NCBI RefSeq assembly: GCF_900963305.1
Contig: NW_021780168.1
Coordinates: forward strand, 1,315,786-1,379,785
DNA: 64,000 nt
Reading direction: 5' to 3'
From: Echeneis naucrates
Taxonomy: Eukaryota; Chordata; Actinopteri; Carangiformes; Echeneidae
The notes below the pieces were generated by a model. The model saw only the letters and a program-made list of their open reading frames with translations. It made no database searches and was not told where the DNA came from. Within the stretch, counting starts at the first letter, position 1, and every line of letters starts with the position of its first letter. Below, one piece after another: positions 33,385 to 43,471 of the stretch. A program made the translations under genes and the position numbers.

Positions 33385-33639
33385 GTTTGTTGTTGTCACA
33401 ACACGTTCCGGTTTCATGCTTCTTTGTTTTACTGCCACAGTCCTGATCATATTGGAACTGTTGGAGTTACTGCCTTCACTCCTGACGTCCAGCACAAGAA
33501 TCACGCTACATGTTATGACACTAAATAAATGACACTTCCTGTCTGAATACCCAAAGAACAACTCCAATCTCCTCCTTAAAGTTGCATCCTCATTCTGATC
33601 ACCTGGCTCTAAATGCAAACTAAATGCTGGAAATTCGCC

Positions 33640-33707
33640 ACTCACGAGTCTTGAAACAGACTTCTGTTTTCCTGCAGCACCTGTAACAAATATTCACCGG
33701 AGCTCAG
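33640..33707 (+). pseudogene. Orphan NLR leader exon
   Basis: Matches the leader of the 21-26 kb NLR gene, including CACCGGAGCTCAG|GTAAGA and the first 40 bp of intron. No NACHT exon follows. A minus-strand copy ends at 40460. Confidence 0.6.
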
Positions 33708-33859
33708 GTAAGAACTCTACAATTGTCTTTTCTCTTTTTGCAAACGTCTTTTTTAAACGTGCAGTTCAGTCCAAATAGTTCCAGTTTTGTTGTTGCTTCT
33801 GTCGGCAGAACTCAGAGGTATCTGGCAGGACCATGATTGTCTTTTGAGCTTCATTAACA

Positions 33860-34060
33860 GAGTGCACTCTACTGTGGAGGTCATGACAAAAAAGTGGGAG
33901 GAGTCTTTGATCTCTCTGATTACATTAGAACCTTTGTGACATCACAGAATCAGCATCTCCTTTGATGGTTACTGATGGAACAGGAAAAGATCGGATCCTG
34001 ATATAATCTTTTGAATCCACAAGTATGCATTTCTTTGTTTGTGTGTTAAAAAGACACAGC
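33860..34060. repeat. Duplicated block with AGTGGGAGGAGTCTTTGAT
   Basis: This block recurs at 47690-47810, 51620-51660, 54960-55080 (inverted) and 59190-59400. Noncoding. Confidence 0.7.
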
Positions 34061-34094
34061 ACACTCTCTGACCTTCCTTTTTGACAACAAACAT

Positions 34095-34173
34095 GACGAG
34101 GTGGCCGAGTGGTTAAGGTGATAAACTGCTAATCCATTGTGCTCTGCACGCGTGGGTTAGAATCCCTTCATCA
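34095..34173 (+). tRNA. tRNA-Ser(GCT), stem changes
   Basis: GACGAGGTGGCCGAGTGG start, anticodon GCT and long variable arm. The anticodon stem and acceptor carry mismatches, so it may be a pseudogene. Confidence 0.6.
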
Positions 34174-34473
34174 GCTGTGTTCTGCTCACCTTAGTCTGTC
34201 CAAATATTCTTTCTCTTGTCATGATAACACTGTGAGAGATGTGAATTTGAAGCCTCCACTGTGGGACTTTGGAGAAGTGGATGGTGAACAGAACATCCAG
34301 CATTAACAGGGGCATCCAGCTGAAATAGCTCAGTTCCTTCTTCAAATCTTAATTTTTATCATTCAGTATGTTTTGCTGTGTTTGAACTCCTTAACCGTTA
34401 AAGTGTTTTAGCTGTCACAGGAGCTCAGAAGCCATCTGGTTAGCTAAAGTTGCTAAAGCTGCCACACCATGCA

Positions 34474-34500
34474 GGGGATGTAGCTCAGTGGTCGAGCGTA
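34474..34500 (+). pseudogene. tRNA-Ala 5' fragment
   Basis: GGGGATGTAGCTCAGTGG and little more. It abuts an inverted tRNA-Leu fragment. Confidence 0.5.
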
Positions 34501-34519
34501 CCGCACAGCTGGGGCAACT

Positions 34520-34580
34520 GGCAGTGGTGGGATTTGAACCTACGTCTCCGAAGAGACTGGAGCCTAAATTGAGCCCTTTG
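34520..34580 (-). pseudogene. tRNA-Leu(TAG) 3' portion
   Basis: Anticodon arm, variable arm, T arm and acceptor of Leu(TAG), with the 5' third missing. Confidence 0.55.
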
Positions 34581-34583
34581 GAG

Positions 34584-34655
34584 TCCCATATGGTCTAGCG
34601 GTCAGGATTCCTGGTTTTCACCCAGGTGGCCCGGGTTCGACTCCCGGTATGGGAA
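34584..34655 (+). tRNA. tRNA-Glu(TTC)
   Basis: Complete 72-nt tRNA with TCCCATA/TATGGGA acceptor and anticodon TTC. Confidence 0.94.
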
Positions 34656-34918
34656 TTTACTTTACAACAATGGACCTACCACTAGCATGTCCTGTCATTT
34701 TGATGAACGTCTACCACTGATCTACATCCTCTTTGGATCTTTACCACCATCTTTACCATCTTAACCACTCGGCCAGAGTGGCTGTTCTGGAATCCAATAC
34801 TCAGAGTTCAGGGATAGACCCAAAGTTCGTTGAAACTCCTACCTGGAAAACCCCCAGGTGCATGATAACATTTTTATGTTAGTGGCTCAATCACCTGCAT
34901 TTTTCAATAAAAAAAGTT

Positions 34919-34990
34919 TTCCCTGACCGGGAATCAAACCCGGGCCGCAGCAGTGAGAGTGTCGAATCCTAGCCACTAGACCATCAGGGA
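34919..34990 (-). tRNA. tRNA-Glu(CTC)
   Basis: Complete 72-nt tRNA with TCCCTGA/TCAGGGA acceptor and anticodon CTC. Confidence 0.93.
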
Positions 34991-35234
34991 GTGTGTGGAC
35001 AACAATACAACCATTTTTATGGACTTAACTTCCATCAAAGGCGAGCATTTCAAATCAGAGCGGGTTTTTAACCTGACGCAGCTGTAGCTGGACAGAATAG
35101 TTTAGTTTTTACTTTTGATTGCACATCCGGTGCCAGTAGATGCACCGGTCAAGATTTTTGATGACTGAAAAGTTGTCCCCCTCAGAAAACATCTGACTGC
35201 AGTGTAAAACATTTTAAATTATTTTGCTGTAAAA

Positions 35235-35312
35235 GGCCCGTTGGTCTAGGGGTATAATTCTCGCTAGATTCTCTCGTGTGAGAGGTCCTGGGTTCAACTC
35301 CCAGATGAGCCC
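35235..35312 (+). pseudogene. tRNA-Pro with rearranged anticodon arm
   Basis: D arm (TTGGTCTAGGGGTAT) and T arm are Pro type. The anticodon region is enlarged (TAGATTCTCTCGTGTGAG) and shows no Pro anticodon in place. Confidence 0.55.
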
Positions 35313-35940
35313 TTAGTGTTCTGTCGCCAATATCAGTTCCTGACCATCATGACTCTTCCCAAAGTTTGTCTCCTATGAAAAGCAGTCAATCACCAAATTT
35401 CCATCTGCACAACACAGCAGCAACCACTTTGTTTGTCCAGAAACTGCAAGCAAAAGCTGTAATACAGGAAGTGATGAGCAGGAACTCCACTGAGAGTGAA
35501 GCACTGCTGGGGTTTGGATGCAGGATGTCCTGTTTATAAGACAGACACTTTAAGCAGCTCAGCATCAGTACTGCCAGTTTCTCTGCAGTTTCATCTGGAG
35601 AGTTGGACCTGGTAGACCTCCAAGCCTATCTGGGTCTGAAAAGAGACAACAAAACAAGCCTGAAATGCTGCAAATGTGATGCCTATGTTTGTAAGGCCCA
35701 CTCTGACCTAAGTGTCTAATGCCACTCATGTGCATGAATTCACATACACACAAACACGCACCGGCGCCACCGAACAGCACGGTGTTTCCAGCATTTTGAT
35801 GTTGGTTCATAAGTACTTTGCAGTTTAAACATATAGCTGAAAGGACATTTCACTTCTAAATCCCTTCTGATAGTCAGCAGGAGCTTCACTTGGACTTTGC
35901 TCACACTCCTTTTTTTAAACAATACTTAACATTAACAATA

Positions 35941-36014
35941 AGGCACTGCTGGGATTTGAACCCAGGATCTCCTGTTTACAAGACAGGAGTTTTGACCAGC
36001 TAAGCCACAGCACC
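35941..36014 (-). tRNA. tRNA-Thr(TGT)
   Basis: Complete 74-nt tRNA with GGTGCTG/CAGTGCC acceptor and anticodon TGT. Confidence 0.9.
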
Positions 36015-36220
36015 ACTCTTGGTGCTGTAGGATGTGATGATGGAATTGTAATGTGCATGCTACAGTTGGGTTGGATGATAAAGGGGTGGAGTTTCTTTTT
36101 GTATTGTTTTAAAGTCAGCTCTGTCTGGATACAACAGTGGTCAGGGCTGTATGATGTATATTTATACTGAAACACTGACAGCTCTCCTCCATCTCACTCT
36201 TTTACTTACTCTGGGTTCCA

Positions 36221-36275
36221 GCCCTCGTTGGTGCAGCAGGCAGCGTGTCAGTCTCATAATCTGAAGGGTTAGGGT
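36221..36275 (+). pseudogene. tRNA-Met(CAT) elongator, 3' end lost
   Basis: D arm and anticodon arm CTCATAATCTGAAGG match elongator Met, but the T arm is replaced. Confidence 0.55.
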
Positions 36276-36453
36276 TACCGCCAGTAAAGGGACTAATGTT
36301 CATTGAATGCTGAAGATACCTCATCCTAAGTATCCCACAAAGTCATGACTCCTGCCAAATCATGAAATTTTCTTCCTCCAAACACAGTACAAACTATAAA
36401 GATTTTGTCACCCCTCTTTCTCTTGTCAGCATGAATTTAGCCATCTACCCAGT

Positions 36454-36511
36454 GGTAGTGTGGCCGAGCGGTCCAAGGTGCTGGATTAAGGCTCCAGTCT
36501 CTTCAGAGGCA
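36454..36511 (+). pseudogene. tRNA-Leu(TAA), 3' end lost
   Basis: GGTAGTGTGGCCGAGCGGTC through anticodon TAA to the variable arm. The T arm is absent, and an inverted iMet fragment follows at once. Confidence 0.65.
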
Positions 36512-36516
36512 CCCCT

Positions 36517-36550
36517 TAGCAGAGGATGGTTTCCATCATCCACCTCTGGT
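36517..36550 (-). pseudogene. Initiator tRNA-Met 3' fragment
   Basis: T arm and acceptor of iMet on the minus strand, directly after the broken Leu tRNA. Confidence 0.5.
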
Positions 36551-36930
36551 TCTGACTTGTGTGGCGTTTTGTTTTGATGAACCTCATTATTTACACACAG
36601 CACATTCAGGACATTAATGTGACAGTTTATTTTATGCTAAAGAAAATCCTTTGTTATTTGTCACAGTGGACCTGGCTCATCATATTTTTCTGACTAACTG
36701 GTATTGGAGTTGTAAGCTCCTTATTTTGGCCTTCTCTTGTTGCCGTATCTCCAAAGAGTCTTGTGTAGAAAAAACTGAAAGATCTGACAATGTTTTTGAA
36801 AGCAGATGCAGTACATCCAGATAACCTTTGAATTAAGCTTCAACGGGTATCAAACACATTTAGAGATCATTCACGATGGACCTAAAGTCAGACATTTTGG
36901 ATAATTCTGCCGACAGACTAAAGTGACACC

Positions 36931-36986
36931 AACGAGGATGGGATTCGAACCCATGCAGCACCTTGGACCGCTTGGCCAAACTACCA
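36931..36986 (-). pseudogene. Chimeric tRNA: Leu 5' half + Ser 3' half
   Basis: The minus strand begins as Leu (GGTAGTTTGGCCAAGCGGTC) and at CAAGGTGCTG switches to a Ser(GCT)-type T arm (ATGGGTTCGAATCCCATCCT). The anticodon arm is missing. Confidence 0.65.
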
Positions 36987-37159
36987 CCTTCACAGCAGTA
37001 ATGACACCCATGTCACATTATGAGAAACCTGGATGCTGTGACCAAAGGTTTGGAGGAGAGAATGGCAGAAAGATGTCTTTGAAGCCTTTTGGACACACAA
37101 CCAGTCAGCGTGAAATGTCAGAGTGTTAGACAAGACTGAGTGACGAGTGACTAAGCAGG

Positions 37160-37330
37160 ATAATGTGGAGCGGTAATTGAGGGATCAGAGTGTTGGAGAG
37201 CAGAACTCTTTCACTGTTTGGTTCTGAGGTGATCATTAATAATCAATGAATGATCAATAATCTTCTCAGCTGCTCTGAATGGTGACAGTGGGGCAGCCTT
37301 TGTGTTTACATCTGAATCACATGTGATTTT
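37160..37330. repeat. Inverted copy of block 1-180
   Basis: Reverse complement of the start of the window and of 57835-58015. Confidence 0.8.
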
Positions 37331-37649
37331 GGAAATTTTTCAAAGCAGGTTCAAAGGAAAGACTTTCATTCTGTGAGTACTGTGACATCATCAGATGACT
37401 TCATCAGGCGATGTATCAAAGGCAGCAGCTCTTCAGACTCACAAATCACAATAAGTTTTGTGTCTTATTTGCTCCATTTGGTGGAAGCTGTGAATCGCAG
37501 GATTCAGGGGGAAGTGATCTCACAGTAAACATTGGAACTAAACACAGGAAGTAAGCTACAGGAAAGTAGATCCCTCGAGCTGGTTCAAACCTGAACCTTC
37601 TACTGCTGGATGTGCTGCTGTGATGTGTGTTAGCAGAAACACATCACAG

Positions 37650-37738
37650 GCTTCAGTGGCACAATCGGCCAGCGGCGATATATGACACTAACCTGCAGAG
37701 TGATGCTGAGGTTGTGAGTTCAAGTCTCACCTGTAGCA
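37650..37738 (+). tRNA. tRNA-Ile(TAT) with intron, slightly decayed
   Basis: Acceptor GCTTCAG/CTGTAGC (one mismatch), anticodon TAT, then an intron like those of the copies at 51722 and 61495. The anticodon stem is shortened. Confidence 0.65.
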
Positions 37739-37782
37739 GCTCATTGAGCTTTTGGAAGAAAGGTGGTATCTTCTTGCAAAAA

Positions 37783-38215
37783 TTTTCTTTTTTTATGGAC
37801 ATGAACATTCTTTTTTTATATACCCGAACATTCTTTCTTTTTTTATGGACATGAATATTCTTGTTTTATATACCCAAACATTCTTTCTTTTTTTATGGAC
37901 ATGAATATTCTTTCCTTTTAATGTACGCGAACATTCTTTCTTTTTTTTATGGACATCAACATTCTTGTTTTATATACGCGAACATTCTTTCTCTTTTTAT
38001 GTAAACAAACATTCTTTCTTTCTCATGGACATGAACATTCTTTTATGCACATGAACATTCTTCTTTTATATACCCGAACATTCTGTCTTTTTTTATGTAC
38101 GCGAAGATTCTTTTTTATGGACATCAACATTCTTGTTTTATATACACGAACATTCTTTTTTTATATGCCTGAACATTCTATCTTCTTTATGTACGTGAAC
38201 ATTCTTTTTTTCCTC
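37783..38215. repeat. GAACATTCTTT minisatellite
   Basis: More than a dozen imperfect units built from GAACATTCTTTCTTTTTTTA and TGGACAT or TATACCC spacers. The repeated Met/His/Phe-rich frame over it is a by-product of the repeat. Confidence 0.9.
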
Positions 38216-38707
38216 ATCTCATCTGAAGGGGGGAGTCAGAACTCAGCAGGTTCCTGCAGTGGACTGCTCAATGTTGTGTTCAGGCAACAAGAGTTAAGGA
38301 AGTGTTCTCTGACTTGAACAGGTTCCTTTGAATCTGCTCCAAGTGATTGGAAATGTCTTACTGAATGACAAATGTGGTTTGCCAGGTCATTAATGCCGCA
38401 CATCTTTCTCCCCTCATGTATCGTTGGACATTCTCAACTTAAGATGTTCCATCTTAGGCCAACTTTCCTGGTCCGTGTCACAGGACATCCTGCATTCAAA
38501 CCCCACCAGTGCTTCGCTCTCAGTGGAGTTCCTGCACATCAATTAAACAAACTGAGGAAAAACATCAATTCCTGTATTAAAAACTTTACCTGCGCATGTG
38601 GAGAAGAGAAACTATATTTTAGTGGTTGGTGCTGTGTTTAGCAGAAAGACATGTGGTGATTGACCTCTTTTTACAGAAGACAGACCTCAGTAAGAACCCT
38701 GGCAGTC

Positions 38708-38767
38708 AGGGACTTGTGATTGTGACCTCTCGCACTCTAAGCAAGAATCATCCTAGACCAACGAGCC
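38708..38767 (-). pseudogene. tRNA-Pro-like remnant
   Basis: Acceptor 5' strand and D arm GGCTCGTTGGTCTAGG are clear. The anticodon arm is mutated and the T arm is lost. Confidence 0.5.
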
Positions 38768-38989
38768 ATTAGCAGCAAGACTTTAATGGCATTCAAAATG
38801 TTACACACCGCATTTATGAGATGCTTTGAGTTCAACATGTTTCCCACCACATTTATCATTCACTAAGACAGTAATGTTTACGGTGGCGTCATAAACATAG
38901 AACATTTTTAACAAACATGTTTGTTTGTCCACCTGTTAGTCTGGATCATTTTGTTTGTTTATTTTTTTTTGTCTGTATCTGTCTGTGTT

Positions 38990-39093
38990 GCAATGGACAA
39001 CAGATACACCCTTGACCCCCAGAATCCTCCCTGCAAAGAGGGGCGCATGGCTGTTGCAATGAAGTTTGACCACATTCTCACTGAAGCCAGGGT
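38990..39093 (+). other. Exon-like segment, unrecognised
   Basis: The open frame MDNRYTLDPQNPPCKEGRMA then VAMKFDHILTEA runs to a GCCAGG|GTGAGT donor-like site. No partner exon is found, so it could be chance. Confidence 0.2.
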
Positions 39094-39330
39094 GAGTAAT
39101 TATATCATACTTTACCTGAGTATACATGTGGGTGACAGGGAAAATGGCTTTGAATACAGGTCATTAATTAAACTTATCATGCACCTTAGGTCTCAGTCGG
39201 TACCCTCACAGATGCATCTACTGGCACCGGATGTGCAATCAAAAGTCAGAGCTAAACTATTCTTTCCACTGACAGCGTTCTAATTCAGTATGTGAGCCTT
39301 TGATGGAAATTCAGTCCATAAAAATGGTTG

Positions 39331-39361
39331 TGCAGCCTGAGTTCAATTCCCAGTCAGGGAA
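39331..39361 (+). pseudogene. tRNA-Glu(CTC) 3' fragment
   Basis: T arm and acceptor (CAATTCCCAGTCAGGGAA) only. Confidence 0.45.
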
Positions 39362-39483
39362 AATGCCTTTCTTTACTGACCCCATGACATAAATATGTTA
39401 TCATGCACCTGCAGGGTGTTCCAGGTAGGAGGTTCAATAAACTCTGAGTCATACAAAAGGGCTGTGATTTTGGCCATTCCCAT

Positions 39484-39555
39484 GCAATGGTGGTATAGTG
39501 GTGAGCATAGCTGCCTTCCAAGCAGTTGACCCGGGTTCGATTCCCGGCCATTGCA
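39484..39555 (+). tRNA. tRNA-Gly(TCC)
   Basis: Complete 72-nt tRNA with GCAATGG/CCATTGC acceptor and anticodon TCC. Confidence 0.94.
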
Positions 39556-39619
39556 GTTTACCTGTGTGTCTACAATTTAACTTTACCTCTGTTTTCCTTC
39601 CTGAGATCCCAAAATCAGG

Positions 39620-39815
39620 CCGATGGTGCCAAAGTCCTCCAGCTACAGGCCTGTAACCCGTCCTCACCACAGCTGTTCATCTGTTACACCCTGTAGTTGT
39701 CTCGGGGAAAGGGAAGCTTATTGTCATATAGTGATGGGATGGCTCCATACTCCAGAACATCCCTGGGAACCCGGTCATACACCTTCTCCAAATCAAATCT
39801 TCCATGTGTCGACTA
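39620..39815 (-). mobile_element. LINE reverse-transcriptase fragment
   Basis: The minus strand encodes DLEKVYDRVPRDVLEYG-like sequence, the motif of LINE reverse transcriptases (DLEKAYDRVPR). Related fragments are at 50490-50770 and 63680-63790. Heavily truncated. Confidence 0.55.
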
Positions 39816-39840
39816 AAGTTCCAGTGGATAAGACAAAGCA

Positions 39841-39913
39841 CGTTCCTGGGTGGGCTCAAACCATCATCCTTTCAGTGAACAGCCGAACACATTGATAATT
39901 GTGTCACAGAGAC
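39841..39913 (-). pseudogene. tRNA-Asn(GTT), decayed
   Basis: GTCTCTGTG start and CCCACCCAGG end with anticodon GTT, but several D- and anticodon-stem changes. Confidence 0.55.
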
Positions 39914-40429
39914 AGGTGAGGGACAAATTATGTGATAATTCTGTTTAAACTGCTCTAATTTGTTGCCAGATTGGGCTTTTTTTGATGAAATTGGGTTTCG
40001 CAAGATGGAAATTGGGCTGCTTTTGAATACATATGGGGCTTTTTGTTTAAATATTGTGAGCAATGTTACAGAACAAACTGTCCCCTGATGGTCAAAGCAC
40101 ATGGTCCAAATAAAGAAATATCTGACTGATATGAGATCCAGCCAATGATGTTAGTGATCAGAGACAGCTTGACATGGCAGGTTTCAATCTTGGTGAAGTC
40201 CCTTTGAGGAACAGAGGGAACATCATCCTGTTGTTGATGAATGTTGATGAAGTTGTAAGTTGTAATACAAGAAAAATCAAGGGTTAGGACTGAAAACTCT
40301 AAAGCCTGTGGCTCCCTGTGGTAGAAATGGACAGCAGTTGTTGGACTAAATATAACTTAGCTGTTACTGAATCATCTGTACAGGCTGAGTTAGATGTAGT
40401 GAACTTAAGTTTAACAGTTTAATGTGCAA

Positions 40430-40475
40430 AAAGAGAAAAGACAATTGTAGAGTTCTTACCTGAGCTCTGGGAAGA
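40430..40475 (-). pseudogene. Orphan NLR leader exon end and donor
   Basis: The minus strand reads CCAGAGCTCAG|GTAAGAACTC, matching the leader exon junctions at 26202 and 33707. The exon upstream part is replaced by a tRNA-Leu flank. Confidence 0.5.
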
Positions 40476-40627
40476 AATCCCACCACTGCCAGTTTGTTTC
40501 TTATCAATGAAAACCAATCCACTAAGTCAGGCACTTTTCATCTCCCTGTGAACAAAAGTTACAGTGACAGATGATACCAACACCAGGTGGGCTGAAATGA
40601 GAAACATCACAGTCAGCCAGAGTTCGT

Positions 40628-40699
40628 GCGTGCGGTCCAAGGCGCTGGATTTAGGCTCCAGTCTCTTCAGAGGCGTGGGTTTGAATCCCACCACTGCCA
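40628..40699 (+). pseudogene. tRNA-Leu(TAG), 5' end lost
   Basis: From GCGGTCCAAGGCGCTGG through anticodon TAG, variable arm and T arm to TGCCA. The acceptor 5' strand is missing. Confidence 0.65.
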
Positions 40700-40788
40700 A
40701 GCTTTGCACTCTGAGCTGACACTGTCCTATCAAAGTTATCATTAACTTTTCTGTTTCCTCACCAGAGACTGGCAGCTGGACACACGTG

Positions 40789-40830
40789 TCAGGATGGCTC
40801 AGTGGTCTGAGGTAACAGACTCAAGAAAGA
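40789..40830 (+). pseudogene. tRNA-Leu(CAA) 5' fragment
   Basis: GTCAGGATGGCTCAGTGGTC then ACAGACTCAAG, after which the match ends. Confidence 0.5.
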
Positions 40831-40964
40831 CTCAGCAGAAAGTTTCAATTCCAACCACATCTCACATCACAAGTCTGTGCTTCAGTTCAGGAAATGTTGA
40901 TGGCAAATTTGTGAATTTAGCTGATCTCAAGAAACAAATAAAATATTTTGTCAAAATTCCAAAC

Positions 40965-41031
40965 AGGACAACCCCAAAGAGAAACACTCATGCAGAAAGG
41001 AATCAATAGTGTCTCTGACTGGTGTGATCTG
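40965..41031 (-). ncRNA. miR-430c-like hairpin, opposite strand
   Basis: The 3' arm (minus, 40969-40990) reads GAGTGTTTCTCTTTGGGG. The 5' arm lies at about 41005-41030. The seed is GAGTGTT, not AAGTGCT, as in the copy at 42919. It lies in reverse to the main cluster. Confidence 0.6.
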
Positions 41032-41305
41032 AGTTAGGATGACATGGAGGAAGATGATCCCACAGTGCTGGAGGTCCTTCATGCCCCCAGCACATCCACA
41101 CTGGCGTCCAGCCCTCTGCCTTCTACTTCCTCTTCTGTAGCTGCAGTTGATACTCAGTCTGAAGATGAAGAAATGGTAAATATCATTGTGTCCATTTGAG
41201 AACGCAGGAATATAAACATGAGTCTAACTCTTGACTCGGTTTCTTCAAGTCCTTCTTGAATGATCTCGAAATTTGTTTGTTTGTATAATGAGCCTATGCC
41301 TGCAG

Positions 41306-41377
41306 GCTTCCATGGTGTAATGGTTAGCACTCTGGACTCTGAATCCAGCGATCCGAGTTCAACTCTCGGTGGAACCT
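41306..41377 (+). tRNA. tRNA-Gln(CTG)
   Basis: 72-nt tRNA with anticodon CTG and D arm TGGTGTAATGGTTAGCA. One acceptor mismatch. Confidence 0.85.
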
Positions 41378-41739
41378 GAATCTTACCAGTGAAACACTAG
41401 AATTCCTATTTGTCCACTCTACAGCTTCCATGCGCTCTCCCAAGTGAGCTGTGCACGCTAGCATGTTAGCACAGCGGAATTAGCTCAATGGGCAGGCTGC
41501 TGGCTTAGTATGTATTAGTATCAATAAGTCTTGTCTTGTAAACAGTCTTGTCTTGCATTCAAACCCCAGCAGTGCTTTGCTCTCAGTGGAGTTCCTGCTC
41601 ATCACTTCCTGTATTACAGCTTTTGCTTGCAGTTTCTGGACAAGACAAAGTGGTTGTTGCTGTGTTGAGCAGATGGAAATGTGGTGACCGCTTTTCACAG
41701 GAGACAAACTTTGGGAAGATATTGGCAATATAACACTAA

Positions 41740-41811
41740 GGGCTCGTCCGGGATTTGAACCCGGGACCTCTCACACCCGAAGCGAGAATCCTACCCCTAG
41801 ACCAACAAACC
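41740..41811 (-). tRNA. tRNA-Pro(CGG)
   Basis: 72-nt tRNA with anticodon CGG. The acceptor GGTTTGT/ACGAGCC pairs with two G-U pairs. Confidence 0.88.
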
Positions 41812-41839
41812 ATTAGCTGCAATGACTTAAAGGTCCAGT

Positions 41840-41912
41840 GACCACGTGGCCTAATGGACAAGGCGTCTGACTTCGGATCAGAAGACTGAGGGTTCGAGTC
41901 CCTTTGTGGTTG
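41840..41912 (+). tRNA. tRNA-Arg(TCG)
   Basis: 73-nt tRNA with GACCACG/TGTGGTT acceptor and anticodon TCG. Only 28 bp from the divergent tRNA-Pro. Confidence 0.92.
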
Positions 41913-42131
41913 GGAAGTTGTGTGAAGGTGAACAGACTAAACTGTGTCCATTTTACAGAAATAAGTGAGGTTTTTCAGATCTCCTCCACAGAAGGTGGAT
42001 CTGATCAGGTCATGGCCAACACTGACCTCTGCTGCTTGATGCTGCCTTCATCCTGATGAATGTTGAAGCAATGAAATATGACAAGAACAGACACTAAACT
42101 GACAACAGGACATTAAAATGGGCCACACTCA

Positions 42132-42187
42132 GACCCCACATGGCCCAAAGTACAAGGTGTTTGACTTTGGATCAGAAGACCGAGGTA
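42132..42187 (+). pseudogene. tRNA-Arg 5' two-thirds, decayed
   Basis: Resembles the Arg(TCG) gene but has TTG in the anticodon place and no T arm. Confidence 0.45.
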
Positions 42188-42429
42188 AAGATTTATGTTC
42201 ACAGAGATCACAGAGAGTCTCTTGAACGGCTCTTTAATATGAATGATGGGAACCAAGTCACAGCCCCCCTCGCCATTTTTCTATTCGTGCCTCTGTGCCA
42301 GCAAATAAAATTTTGTGAAGGATAACAAAATAAAGACACAAAAGGTGAACTGTGATGGCAGTAATCAAGGTGTGAACACAGTCCGGCAACTCTTCAGGGA
42401 AATACACAGAACAGTCTGTCTTTTCTGGA

Positions 42430-42503
42430 CATGTTTGGTGTTTCTAACACAACACAGCTGCTTGTTAACTTTCTCCATAAATGCTTCTCTTTGGGGTTGT
42501 CCT
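42430..42503 (+). ncRNA. miR-430c-like unit, stem weak
   Basis: Mature-like 42478-42499 with AAATGCTTCTCTTTGGGG. The upstream arm does not pair convincingly, so it may not be processed. An inverted relative is at 60161-60213. Confidence 0.5.
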
Positions 42504-42765
42504 GCTCAGAAATTCAGTAAAAAAAAAAGATGATTTGCTATTTTAAATAGATTTCTTGAGAGAAGCTCCAACAACACAACCTTAATCTCTAATCACTGCA
42601 GTTAACAGTCCTCTCATCATATGCTAACGGTCCTCATGAATTTAAGAGGATCATTGTCTGATCATTCTGTTCTTCAAACTGTTACCAAGACCACAGAAAC
42701 TTCCTGCTGAAGGAGGACAACACATTTATTCAACAACCTGGAAAAAAGTTCAGAGTCACAATTAA

Positions 42766-42833
42766 TTATCCAACGTGTTTGTTGACTTGATTCACTTGGA
42801 TTCAGTAAATGCTGATTATTGGGGCAGCGTTAA
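42766..42833 (+). ncRNA. miR-430a-like hairpin, diverged
   Basis: Mature-like 42806-42827 (AAATGCTGATTATTGGGG). The 5' arm is diverged from the other a-like units. Confidence 0.5.
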
Positions 42834-42877
42834 CTGACAAAGACAATAAAGAAGTAAACAATCAGTGTCTTCTAACT

Positions 42878-42944
42878 CAGATCACATCAGTCAGAGACAC
42901 TATTGATTCCTTTCTGCATGAGTGTTTCTCTTTGGGGTTGTCCT
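42878..42944 (+). ncRNA. miR-430c-like hairpin, seed changed
   Basis: Mature-like 42919-42940 with GAGTGTTTCTCTTTGGGG. The 5' arm CAGAGACACTATTG pairs with it. The seed has two changes. Confidence 0.65.
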
Positions 42945-43079
42945 GTTTGCAATTTGGACAGAATGTTTTATTTATTTATATTTATTTTTTTAAATCAGCC
43001 AAAGTCATGAACTTGTCATAAACATTTCCCGAACATGATTCATGATGATTCATGAGTCACGCTGCTGTGTCCTGGTATG

Positions 43080-43395
43080 AAGCACAGTGGTTCTGTCAAT
43101 GTGTCCTTTCTTTCTTCTTACCTTATGTTACCTTAACTGTTAAATTCAGTAATAGCTACTTTTTGTTTTTTTACTTTTTTATTTATTTCCACCGTTATCT
43201 ACAGTCATGCTAATTCTCAACTGTACATATATTCTTACTGGCCTCTTTTGTAAATATATTCATACATTTTATTTTTTACTTCATCTTTTATCTTTCTTAT
43301 TTTATAATTATATTTTGTACCACAGAGTTGTCTTTAAAGTTTGTTATACGTTGTGTATGATGGCAATAAAAACATTCTAATTCTAATTCTAATTC
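43080..43395 (+). mobile_element. LINE-like 3' end inserted in miR-430 array
   Basis: Ends in TGATGGCAATAAAAACATTC followed by (ATTCTA)n repeats, the kind of 3' tail left by target-primed LINE or SINE insertion in fish. No reverse transcriptase is present, family not assigned. Confidence 0.5.
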
Positions 43396-43471
43396 TTTGA
43401 GGTTGCTCTGGTGGAAATTTGACCCGTTTTTAATGATTTCTTGAGATCAGCTAAATCTATGAATTTGTCAT

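Noticed and set aside
37949-38317. 122-codon frame with repeated MDINILVLYTRTFFLF
   Set aside because: By-product of the GAACATTCTTT minisatellite.
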